Assembly (NCBI GenBank): GCA_037974665.1
Contig: CM075773.1
Coordinates: 48,686,080 to 48,750,079 of the forward strand
Direction: 5' to 3'
Length of the DNA stretch: 64,000 nt
Source: Ehretia macrophylla
Taxonomy: Eukaryota > Streptophyta > Magnoliopsida > Boraginales > Ehretiaceae
Shown piece after piece: positions 11,666-22,964 of the stretch (the stretch's first letter is position 1; each line of letters starts with the position of its first letter). The notes beneath the pieces were generated by a model. The model had not been told where the DNA came from, ran no database searches, and saw only the letters and a list, made by a program, of their open reading frames with translations. The translations under genes and the position numbers were made by a program.

Positions 11666-11697
11666 GCCCGTGCATATGCACGGGCATCTTTAACTAG
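11666..11697 (+). other. Helitron 3' terminus: palindrome plus CTAG
   Basis: GCCCGTGCAT followed directly by ATGCACGGGC is a perfect 20-bp palindrome at 11666-11685 that can form a hairpin in single strand. After 8 nt comes CTAG (11694-11697), then T. Helitrons end in a hairpin 10-12 nt upstream of CTRR and insert between A and T, so this marks the right boundary and the replication terminator of the element. Confidence 0.85.
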
Positions 11698-14600
11698 TTT
11701 CTGTAAAAATGACAATGTATTAATTGATTAAATTTAAGGTGTTAACACTAGTAATTGGATCGAAATTATTACAAATAGTTATTTCATTTTATGATCCAAT
11801 AATAGCAGTATTAATATAGTTCGATTGCACGATGCCTTAAAAAAAAAAAAAAAAACCAATAATCCATTCTTAAACTTGTGTGTGACTCTTTGTCGTTAAT
11901 ATTTCAGGGCAAATAATATTTGAAGGACAAAAGTAGAATTCCGACATTTTTAAGGGACCAAAGTGATATTCAGCCATTGCTTTTAATTGTTGAGTTATTT
12001 TAAAGTAAACTGCGAGGATTTAATACTCACTGATTACAAAGGCAAAGTATACAACTCTTTTGTTTTTTCTTAAATTGTGTTCTTTTTTTTTTGTTAATTT
12101 AATTTTAAGGTAAATGCAAAATTTTCGCATTTTAAATCCTTGAATCCCGATTTGTTTCATTATGGGTCTTTGATATTTTTGACATTGGATCAAGACATTG
12201 GTAAAATTTATAAAGGGTATCGTTACTCTATCTACAAAGATTTTGGATACGTTCATAATGTTGAAAATTTAATTTAAAAAATATTAAGTGCTTTTTCCAA
12301 ATAACTTGTACTAAAAAAAGAAATAAATCCAATTACGAGAATATGTATGGTGTAGATACAAATGGTGTAGCTGACTTTGTAGCCATTGGGCTATGATCAA
12401 TTTCCTCTTCTTGTTTATTCTTTCTTTGATCGTTGATAACTCCATCTCATAGCACTTTTTTAATTTTATTAGATGACCAGGAACGTATTATAAATAAAAT
12501 TATATTAGATTCATCTTAAAATTATAAATTTCGATATGGAGTGGTGCGTCCCAATGCTTGTTTTAGTTCATACATTATTTGGGATGAGAGACATAAATTT
12601 AAATATACAATATTTGTTGAAAAGTTACTACCTGATTATTTCACTCAATCTTAAGGGACAATACGTCTCTCCAAATGATCGAGTTTTTTTTTTTTTCCTT
12701 CTTTCTTTGTTGTCTAATGATGGAACTTAAATTAAATTGAAAGAGATACAAAATCACATGATCCAACACGATGCAAAATCTAACAACATAAATAAAAGTA
12801 AGTTGAATAAGAATGTTGCTAACTCAATCAATCGGACCATCTAATCTAGTAGCTTTTGCCACATACACATCTCTTAATTATGCACATCAATTTGCAAAGG
12901 TAAGCAAGCATGTAGCAGCTGACGAAACCATTCCCAGAAGTCAATAATCTATCTACCGACGTAACTTGCGGAACAAATTCTCTTTGATTGTGAAACAAGT
13001 TAGACCTGATCAATTTGGTGACTAACATGGTCAACAATGTCGTTGACCAAGATAGTTCAAGAGGATAATAAAGTCGATGTGAATTATCACAAAGACATAG
13101 GCAATGACTTAAACTACCTATTACGTCAAACATGCAAAATCTTCCTTGGTCAAGAGAATACAGAGCGTTAAAATTTGTTAAAATAACTAGGTTCCATTTT
13201 AATTGAGGTTTTATTTTAAAACTAATCGATCTTAAATGGTATAGCTCATGATTTTATATGATAGATTTGGGGTTGGTGATTTTTCGAGTTGGGAGGAATG
13301 TATATTTCAACCCCCTTATGTGTGATCCGACGAAAACTAAAAAGAGAGTTAACATTGAGGCGAAATGATAATGGGTCACACGTGGGTGAATATGACAAAA
13401 CCAATGATCCAGTCCCGATATCATGTTAAGAATCATGGAGTTTCACCCTAAAACTAATTGTGTTAGGTGGTGTAACTCAGGATCTTATATGGTGGATTTA
13501 GGGTTGGTGATTTTCTGATGTGGAGGAATGTAAATTTTAACAAAAATATATTTGTTTCTAATAATTTAAAATTTTAAATAAGATAGTCAATTAAGATAAT
13601 ATCATAACCCAGATTATCAAAATAATCATAGGTTCAAGTCTTGCGACTATTTATTCAAAAAATAATATGTCATGTGCAAGGGTGTATCTGGCCTATAATA
13701 TGTTGAGTTACAAGGCAGATTCATATCTTGTACCTAAAGGATATTTCTCTAACAATTTAAACTTTTAAATAAAACGAGAAAGATTGCGTTTAAAGTTTCG
13801 TGTTATGATCAATTTGAACTAGCATTTTTGGAGTACATTTTTACATATTTTCTTTTAGTTTGTTATATAAGGAAATGTGAACTTGACTTTAATGCAAAGT
13901 ACTGCCATACATAGATCCTTAAACAACTAATTAAGGGTAGGCAAGAAAATTCGTTTTTTGAACATAGTTACATAAGTTCTAAAACGTCAAACTTTTTTTT
14001 CCTTTTATATTAAATAAATGGTATTTTTAATTCAATTGTTTGAAAAACTTCAATATTTTGCTGAAGATAAAAGAATCCGTACACTTGTTTTTCATACTCT
14101 TGGTATAAATTAAATGAAACAAACACCATTACGATGTTTCTCAACAATTAGCTATGTCTAACTAACTTAGGTTTTCAGCCCATTGTTACAAATAAATCAA
14201 CTAAACGTACTTTCTGCGTTGCTTTCTACTCTATGTTTTCAGACTATTGTTACAACTTACAAATCAATCAACAAAATATACTTTTTGCGTCGTTTTCCAC
14301 TCTATGTTTCTAGACTGCTTTTCGAGGATACTGAATTTGTTGATAAATTTATCTGTTTTCGAGATATCTATTTTTATAAAATACCTTATTTTAATTATAT
14401 CGCACAATGTATTATTTCATAACCCCTAATCTTTTAATTTTGGTTCAAATCACGAATTTCAAATGAAGGAAATTCAAAAATATTTACTGCTAGATAAATC
14501 TCAACAACACGAATGTCTATAGCTACTTATTTTTCAGGAGTATATTTATGCATAGGCAAAGTTAAGAAATTAATCATATAGTAATATATCAACCTTGACT

Positions 14601-14871
14601 TGCAACCGCAGCAAATCCGATTGATTGGCTTAATGCAATGTAGGATTCAAAACCGTTGAGACAAGATATTAAAGGAGAAGAATTAATATTTTTTGTTTTT
14701 TTCCTTTAAAATACAAGGTTAATTTTTTCCAAGTCTTGAGAATATCATAACCAATTGATACTATCAAGAATTTCTCACCTTCTTGGAAGGATATTCACAC
14801 CAACTTTAGTTGTTACAATGACCAAAAAAAAAAAAAAAAAACTTTTGTTGTGTAGCTAGTTTAACAAATAT
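11698..14871. other. Intergenic, no gene recognised
   Basis: AT-rich flank of the Helitron. It contains two diverged direct copies of a roughly 100-bp sequence (about 13213-13312 and 13444-13541), each with a core like TTGGGGTTGGTGATTTT. They resemble fragments of an LTR and lie about 230 bp apart. Open frames here are short, AT-driven and without family resemblance. Confidence 0.5.
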
Positions 14872-15158
14872 GGCTCCGTTTGTTTGCCGTAAAATATTTT
14901 TACGGAAAATTAGTCAACTATAAAATGTTTTCTAGTAAAAAATGGTGGTTACTTGATTAACTGAAAAATATTTTTCGGTCAAATATTACGGCTAGTACGA
15001 AGTTTAGGAAAATATTTTCATGTCCTTTGGGAGAAAAAAATAATTTTTGCAACTCAAACACCATAAAATATTTTTCAGTATTCTATTTTCTAAAAAAAAT
15101 ATTTTTCTCTGAAAACATTTTTCACAAACAAGTTATTTTACGGCAAACAATTGGAGCC
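14872..15158. mobile_element. MITE with 25-bp terminal inverted repeats
   Basis: A 287-bp element starting GGCTCCGTTTGTTTGCCGTA and ending in its inverse with two mismatches (ending ACGGCAAACAATTGGAGCC). It is flanked by TAT on both sides (14869-14871 and 15159-15161), giving a 2- or 3-bp target duplication. It has no coding capacity. The size, terminal repeats and duplication length fit a PIF/Harbinger-like MITE; the superfamily is inference. Confidence 0.75.
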
Positions 15159-18100
15159 TATATATACTTCCTATTTATTATTTTCCCAATTTGTTAGAAC
15201 TTTCAAATATATAAACCAGTTTACAATTAATGCATTCAGCAAGTGTAGATTATAATCAAAAGCAACTGAAGGAAACATATGGAGAAACAAAGTTTAATTA
15301 TTTTGAATTTTTTGACAAAAGTTATTTGGTTGTGATGCTGTGATGTAATGTGGAGTCGTCACGAGGCAGCAAGATGTATGGTATAGGGTATCTATTTATT
15401 TAATCTCCTATAAAGTTCTTTATAGATTTCAAGTTGTGAATAGAACAGTAACTTATTCGGTGTTTTATCACAATTCATTCATTCTCGAGCATAACGTTCA
15501 TGAAAGGCATATGATATGCTACAAATGGACGATCACCTACAGAATAATTAAGCTAAAAGATAATTCGAGCCTGTCCGTAATGGATTTTGCTGGTACAAAA
15601 TGTCAGTCGTGAAGCAGTTTTGAGTGGGGAATGAACATTGGTAGAGCTATGTCTTAGTGAGCCGTGGCACTATCATAGTCATGAAGCACTTTTGAGTGGG
15701 GAATGAATATGGTGGAGCTATGTCTTAGTGAGCGGGGGTACGATCATAGTTGTTGAGGGGGAATAAAAATGAACGGAGTCATGTCTTAGTGAGTAGGAGC
15801 ACGATCATAGTTGTTGAGTGGGAATGAAAATGAGTGGGGGCATATCTTAGCGAGTAAAGGCTATAATCTTCACTTATTTCAAATTTTTATTAAAAGTTTG
15901 TATATTTTTAAGTTAAAAAATCAATTTAGTTATCACCGAAAAAATTATTTATATATACATATTAAATTGGGTATTTTTAGTCCTTAGTGAACAAAAATTC
16001 TGAATCCCTCTTGGGAATGAATATATCTTTAGAAAAGTCTAGATGCTATGCATGTGAGAACCGATTCTTCCATTAGCGTTGTTATATATTATCTTTTTTT
16101 CCATTTCTCATTCATCACATTATATGATTATACTTAGTTGGTATGTCAAAAGAATATAGATAAATAAAAATAAAAATAAAAATTCAATTGGTGTACCAAC
16201 TAATTTTTATATAGGAAGTGTTAAATAATTAATTATAACAAAAGTAATTATATGATATTGCTCTTGTTCCAAGTTTTAAAGTTTTTATCTTTTCACGCAT
16301 CCAACTATAAATATTTTTTCATTCACCTAAGTGGATGGTCAATCCACTCATATAAAAGTGAGTCACACATGTTGTGAGACCCATCCCATATAAGTGAGTT
16401 GTTCATTCACTTGGGTATATGGAAGAACAACTCATCCAACTAATGTTATTACCTATACAACTCCCACTATTTGTCCTCTCTTGAAATGACATAAACCCCT
16501 CTTGCGCCTGCTTTACATTCGAAATATTGTGTCTTCGGTTGAAGAGAATACCGATTGAGTTGTTATTCAATCAGTTCGAATTGATATCAGTTTTTTCACA
16601 TGGGGTGAGTCTCACATGCATGTAAAACTCACTTTCTTTCTTACGAACTGATATCAATCTAAACTAATAAAAGAGTTCCGAAATCGATTAGATATTTTGA
16701 AGGAAATCACTTATACGTTTTCATGTTCGAAGGCAATAATAATCGCACTGCATCACTGTCTTTCCAAGCCTAATCAAGGCTTCACTAATGATGCTACTTC
16801 TGCTAATTGGAGCAACACTCTAGGCACTATAAATGGTTAATTTTTATTCATTCAAATCTTTCCAAATCCTCTTACTAACTTAAGAATTAAAGTGTCGATT
16901 GAGAGGCTTTTAAGTTATCACTAACTCTTAAATTATGATCTTTACAAAGATCACCTGGTATGAGTTTGAATCAGGCTACCCTCATAGAACTCTCTATCAT
17001 TTCTCGTGTATTTTTGCAATTATCTCAACACCTTTTCTTTGTTATTTTGTGAATATTATTATCAACTAAAGGCAAATTAAAGCAGCTAAATAAATGGAGA
17101 TTCTAGATGTTCTATATTTTATTAAACTTTCTTAACATTTCTAGCCTTGTTCATTAATTTATCCGGATGATACCCAAAAAATCTCTACATGGGTTTGACT
17201 CTATTCAACTTGCCTATTAATAAAATCCTTCTGTACCCTTAAATCTAAACAACATCGCAAAAATCCAACAACTGCATCAATTATGCACTTTATTTACTTC
17301 TCCACATGATCCATTATGTAACTTAAAAGTATTGACGTGAAAAGTAAACAACAGAAAGACAGAAATTAACAACTCCAGGCGTTACTCTAGTAGCGAAGTG
17401 CTCGTAATTAATGTAAGCAAGAGACTTGTTTATGTTTTTAGATTTGAATTAATTAATAAGTTATTTTTTTTGAAATTAAGTTCGATAAACCTTATTTCTA
17501 ATTAATCTAAATCATGCCTCATTTGAGTGAAAATGTGGGATTATATGTCTCAAAATTTTATTTTTATGTGAACTCGAAAGACTTTTTGAAAAGTTTTTTG
17601 AAATTGAAAAACAAATTAAAAAATAAAAAGTAGGATATTTAGCCGTTCATATATAAGAGGCTGACTAAGACATGAGATTATTAAAAATTAAAATACATCT
17701 GTTGATATATCTGTTTACAAAAAGGGGGAACGAAGAATATAAAATTTGCATAGTGAGGACTTATTTATGCCTATTCCTGCTTTTCCGCCCACAATTCTTT
17801 TCCAGGTCGCAATTAACATGCTAGAGACTTGACAGAACAAAAGCAGCGCTGAATATCTCCTTTATTTCCTACAAAAAAGGGCATGTTCTCACTTTAGATT
17901 CAGTAAATATAGTACTACTATAAACTTTTTGCATAGTTTTGAATATTCTTTGCGGCTGGCGTGTTGCATGTAGACCATATATTATCCAATCTAATTTCAA
18001 ACTTAGATTCCCATGTTTTGTGAACTTAATAAGACTTTCGGCGAGAGAAAATTGATAGTCCAACTTCGAGATAATTACTCTTTTCGGGGGATATTCATTG

Positions 18101-21100
18101 AAGCATTGTTGATTTGTTGTCTCGGATAGATTTAATACTTGTCAAATATTACTCTTTTTAAGAATTATAAATGCAACCAATTACATGTCATTCAAGTCTT
18201 AAAACTTGTGACCATTTATTCTTTAAATGTGAACTATCTAAACGAGTGTAGAAGCAAGGGCTCAAGTGCTTGAAGCTCGTGACTGAGGTGCATAAATGGG
18301 AGGACATCATCAAATTGGTCATGGCTCTCTACAAGTTTATGTCTTTTGTCTCCAAATTGGTGTTTCTACTTTTCACATTAGGAAAAGGAACAATAGACAG
18401 TACAATAATAGTGTTCATACGAAAGAGCAGATATTTGCACTTGTAAAATAGGATATTAGACTTCTAACTTTCAAGAGTATTAAATTTAAAGATAGCATTA
18501 CAAATAGGTATATTTGTACGATATGGAACCTTGATAGTGATTTGTTAGTTTCTGATTGTATAGGTCGGTCTTTGATATGGATTTTTTGTAGTCCAAAATC
18601 TTAAAGTACAATGTTTTAAAAAAAAGAAAAGAAATTACAACCCTAACTTACTTGTAAATGTCTCCGCCATGTAGGTGGGTGAGGGGAGGGAGAAGGGGGT
18701 TAGGTGCCTCAGCCCAGTGGGTGGGTAGTAGGGCGAGAGGGGTTGAGTTAATAGTAATAACCTAATATATATCATGTTTTGTGAAGAATTTAAATCTCCA
18801 CAATATTTTCGGATAATCTTTTATAATTATATTATTCAGATTTTCTATGTGGACTAAGAAATTAAAAAGAAACGATTATTCAAATCAAACAATACGCCAT
18901 TTTCTTCACAACAGTTTTATGCAAGTTATATACTTAACTAATTTATATTATATATCTTTTAAATAAAGTCATGTATCATAAAATTTTAATCTTCACGCGA
19001 GACACAAGGTCTTTCGTTATACTTATGATGCGAATAACATGATTAGTGACACTCACCACTCGGCAAATCCACTATGCAAATCTTCATTATCATGACACAT
19101 CATTGCCTAAGCATCGCGCCATGATGTACCCATGTGTGACACTAAGTACACTGTTTAAGACTGGTCTTATTAGAATTTTGTCTCACTCCTCAACTGAGAT
19201 TTCACAAATTAATAATATTTCTGTCGCCTGACGCGGCTACATGGAAATAAAAAACGAGGACGGTGATCCACTTTTTATTGGAATTTAATTTATTTAATTT
19301 GTTAGACTCTTAAAGGATCCATTTAGTTGACCTCATGCAGATTTAAAAATTAAGGGTTGAAATTTTTTTTCTCCTACAGTATTTTCTCTTAATACATTAT
19401 TTTTTCATGTACAATTTTTTTTAGACCAGTAAAAAAATATAAAAAAAATATTTTTTCAATATATTTGTTATAATGAAATTAAATAATAAAAAACTAATCA
19501 AGAATTCAATCAAATATAAATTATATATTTACATTCGACCAAACTTGAATCTTTTAAAATTATAAGTTGATTTGATTCAAGAAATAAAACAAATATGATA
19601 TATACTACAAAAAATAAAAAACAAATATCATACTCATATCAAAATCAAGTATCCAACAAATAATTATCCAATATAAATGCAGACTAACAACCAAGAGATA
19701 TATGAGAAAGAAGTTAATAAAAAATAAACTAACCTAACAAAATGAAGCCTTGTGTATTACGATCCGGATTCACTCATATTTTTAACTGAAAGTAATTTCT
19801 AAAAAATAAAATAATTAAAAAAGACACTTAATTTTTCTGTTTAAAAGGAATAAACAATTATAACAACTAAATTAAAATTAATAATCAACTATCAGATCGT
19901 AAAACTAAAAATATATTTATATCAAAATCAAGCATTTAATAAATAATTATCTAATATAAATGCAATCTAAAAACAAAAGACAAACCAAAAAGAAGTAAGT
20001 AAAATATAACTAACCTAACAAAATGAAGCTTTCGTTGTTTTTGTGATATATTACCTTAGCTTTTCGTAACTATGTTAATGTATATTTTATTATGCGAGAA
20101 TTGGATTTAGGAATTGTCGAATGGGAAAGAATCGATTAAGAATAAGAATTGGAAGAAGTCAGAAGAAACTCTTTGAGAATTTATTGGGAAGAATCGTGAA
20201 GAAGCAAGAATAGAAAAAACAAATGTTCGATATTTTTTTAGTTAATATGTAATCATTACAAAAAGACAAGGAAACATATGGCTAACTTTTCGTTTTCTTT
20301 ATAATTTTTAATTTAATTTTTGACTAACTTTAAATCTTTAGAAATTTTTTTGCAAAACATTTTTTTTCTTAAATTTTAGGGGGATCGGAATATATTTCAA
20401 CTACAAATAAGAAAAGAAATTTACTTTATTTATTATTATTATTTTTTGTGGAGGTGGGGGGGCCCTTCCTCCCTCCGCCACTGACCTCATGTTCCGTACA
20501 AACACAAAAGGTAGCTAACTGATGGCAAAGTTGCGTATCGTGATTCGTGTCTTACCCGTGCCGTTAATTGCGAAGTCATACTTATATGAATAGGGATTGT
20601 AACTTTTATTTAAATTAAATTTTTTTTTTAAATGTAGTACTTTTTTCATAAAAATAATTAAGTTAGAAAATTAATATAATTTTTAATTAAAAATATTATT
20701 TGTATATAAATATTAAATTATATTATTTTAACTATCACTAAATATAAATTTTGCGTGTCATAGAATAGTCTTCTATCATCATGATGATCCATTACATCAA
20801 ATTTTAGTTGCCATGGACACGCACTATACACGGCGAGCACGTTTGAGAGTCCATGTCGCATATTAATTATATTCTTTTTGAAGTGGGTTATCAGTTATGG
20901 GTTTACATCTCTAATAATTTCTCTCACTTTCGACATAGCGGAATTCCGGTAGAAGACTCGCACGGCAGGTTATTAATTTGAAAAATAGATATAAATTTTT
21001 TAGTGTTACTTAATTATACACCAAACTTATGTGTTACTTTTCTTTGGATATTTCTCACTCTATCTACATTTTGGACCATATAAATCACGAAACAATAGTG

Positions 21101-22598
21101 TTGAAGTAAGATTATATTATATCTAAAAACATGGGTGGATTTAAAATTTTTGTTTAATAGAAGTTAAATTAATTTTTTAACTTAAAAATATTTTCAAATA
21201 AATATGTTTTGAAAAAAAAAAAAATTAAAGTAAGTGAGGGTTGCAGTCCCTACTCACCATAAAGTAGTTCTGTCTATGTCTAAAAATTGAGCGAAATCAT
21301 CAAATAATAATTTGTAAATCAAATATTTTGAATTCAAATTACGATTTTAACGTCAATAATTGTATAAATGAAAAATATGATTACTTTCTCCAAAAAGAAT
21401 AAAAGCGCAACTAAATTTGACAACACATTGTTCTTAAGGTCCATTGAACTTGCCACAACTTTATTGGAAGATAAAAAAAAAAAGCCCTTCAAGAATGCAT
21501 CCAATTTCTTTTCCACCACTCAATTTGCTCCACTACTGTGCTACAGTTCATTTGATAGCACGTGATATGTCACCAACATATGAATAATATGCTTCAAATT
21601 TCCGACCACATTTTTTATTTATTATAACACTTAAAATTATTGTAAAAAATCTAAAAATAGTTGCAAAATAATTTTATGCAACAATTGTATATGATTCTTT
21701 TATAAATTCGTTATTGTAACGAATTTTTGTAAATATTAAATAACATTTTATAAAAATGTTGAGATTAAATTATAATTTTAAAATTATTACAAAAAATAAT
21801 TCTATAAAAATTTATAAACAAAAAGTGATAAAAATAATTTTAACCTTTGTAAAAAAAATTAATTTATATAATGATTAAAGAACTATTATACTAAAACACA
21901 TATTATAATTTTTATATAAAAAAAAATTCAGATCAAATATTACAACAGATCTGTTTGGTTTCTATAAAAATTATAAAATTCAGATAAAATATTACAACAG
22001 AACTAAAAAATAATAATTCTATAAAAATTTACTAAGTAAATTGCTTGGCTAGTTAGGGCCTAAGATCTGTCAAGATTTCTCGTGTCCTTGAAATGGATTC
22101 CATGCTATTAAGACTTTAGTCTAATGATAAATTACTCATTTTATTTGCGACTCAAATTTCACTATTTTAACATATATGTTATATGATCTTTCAACCTCTC
22201 TCAAATAAAATAAAATAAAAAAATCCATATTGATATACTATACTAGAGAGTAAAGAAAAGTGATCCAAGACATCATCACTTTATTGACACTTCCGAAAGA
22301 AAAAAAATAACAATCTAATAGATACACGTAGATTAGGTGTGCACATGTTTTTAATGGAGCATTTATGTAATCTCTGCGCGACCCTACCCCCTGGAGGGAA
22401 TCAAAAATAATTGGTAGAATCGCGTAAACTTAGATATGCACCCCAAATAAGAATTTTTTTAACGCGGAATAATTTACTTTAGCCATGATGAGATCGGATC
22501 TACTTTAAATTTATAAATTTTGTGTTGTAGTTATGCTTTTCAATACAGATTTATAGTGTACAATCGTGCAATAAAAGAGACAACGATATATCACTCAC
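15159..22598. other. Intergenic, repeat-derived, no gene recognised
   Basis: AT-rich sequence with no convincing coding region on either strand. It contains the tandem array at 15604-15862; an inverted pair around GTTCGAATTGATATCAG near 16580 and GAACTGATATCAATC near 16650; diverged direct copies ending TAACCTAACAAAATGAAGC at 19645-19750 and 19927-20035; a CCCTCCGCCACTGA hAT-like end at about 20472; a decayed hAT-like piece at 21131-21277; and an AT-rich repeat at 21603-21960 related to 62880-63200. Frames of about 60 codons here look like composition effects. Confidence 0.5.
15604..15862 (+). repeat. Imperfect tandem array, four units of about 61-72 bp
   Basis: Four units, each carrying a form of GAGTGGGGAATGAA followed by ATGTCTTAGTGAG and ending ACGATCATAGT. 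The first two units are about 72 bp, the last two about 61 bp. No gene overlaps. Confidence 0.8.
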
Positions 22599-22964
22599 CA
22601 GGGGTGGAGGCACGTAAGGGTCAGTGGAAGTTGCAACTCTCACTGATTTATAAAAACGTTAAAATTTTTATGTATTTTTTTAAAAAAAAATTATATATCT
22701 ATGTATTTTTAGTTAAAAAAAATTAATTAACCCCATTGAAAAATAAAAGTACTCGTATAGTTCAAAAATTATGGAATTTAGCCCCTACTGACCCATAAAA
22801 ATATTAAAATTTCTATATATTTTTTGAAAAAAAATTAGATATCTATGTATTTTTAGTTAAAAAAATTAATTAGCCCCCACTGAAAAAAAAAGTACTCGTA
22901 CAATTCAAAAATTATGAATTTTAGCCCTCACTGACAAGAATTTGACTCCGCCCCTATCACTCAT
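22591..22964. mobile_element. hAT-like MITE with 8-bp target-site duplication and internal duplication
   Basis: The element spans 22599-22956 (358 bp). Its ends are AGGGGTGGAG...CA and, inverted, TAGGGGCGGAGTCA. It is flanked by TCACTCAC (22591-22598) and TCACTCAT (22957-22964), a 7-of-8 match as expected for hAT elements. The interior holds two direct copies of about 150 bp, each with TATCTATGTATTTTTAGTTA and a CCCACTGAAAAA-type block. Non-coding. Confidence 0.8.

Larger units (their letters stand above)
1..11697 (+). mobile_element. Helitron, 3' portion, carrying captured host-gene fragments
   Basis: Rolling-circle transposon whose 5' end lies outside the window. From left to right it holds the last part of the RepHel helicase, an RPA-like exon, CBL calcium-sensor exons and PP2A B55 exons, all on the plus strand. 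The right end shows the Helitron signature: a perfect 20-bp palindrome at 11666-11685, an 8-nt spacer, then CTAG at 11694-11697 followed by T. RepHel plus RPA is the known content of plant autonomous Helitrons, and capture of genomic gene pieces with introns is a known Helitron behaviour. Two solo LTRs (202-2715 and 5959-10582) were inserted later; without them the visible part is about 4.6 kb. That the CBL and PP2A pieces were captured by this element, rather than lying beside an unrelated Helitron end, is inference from their position between RPA and the terminus. Confidence 0.78.
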
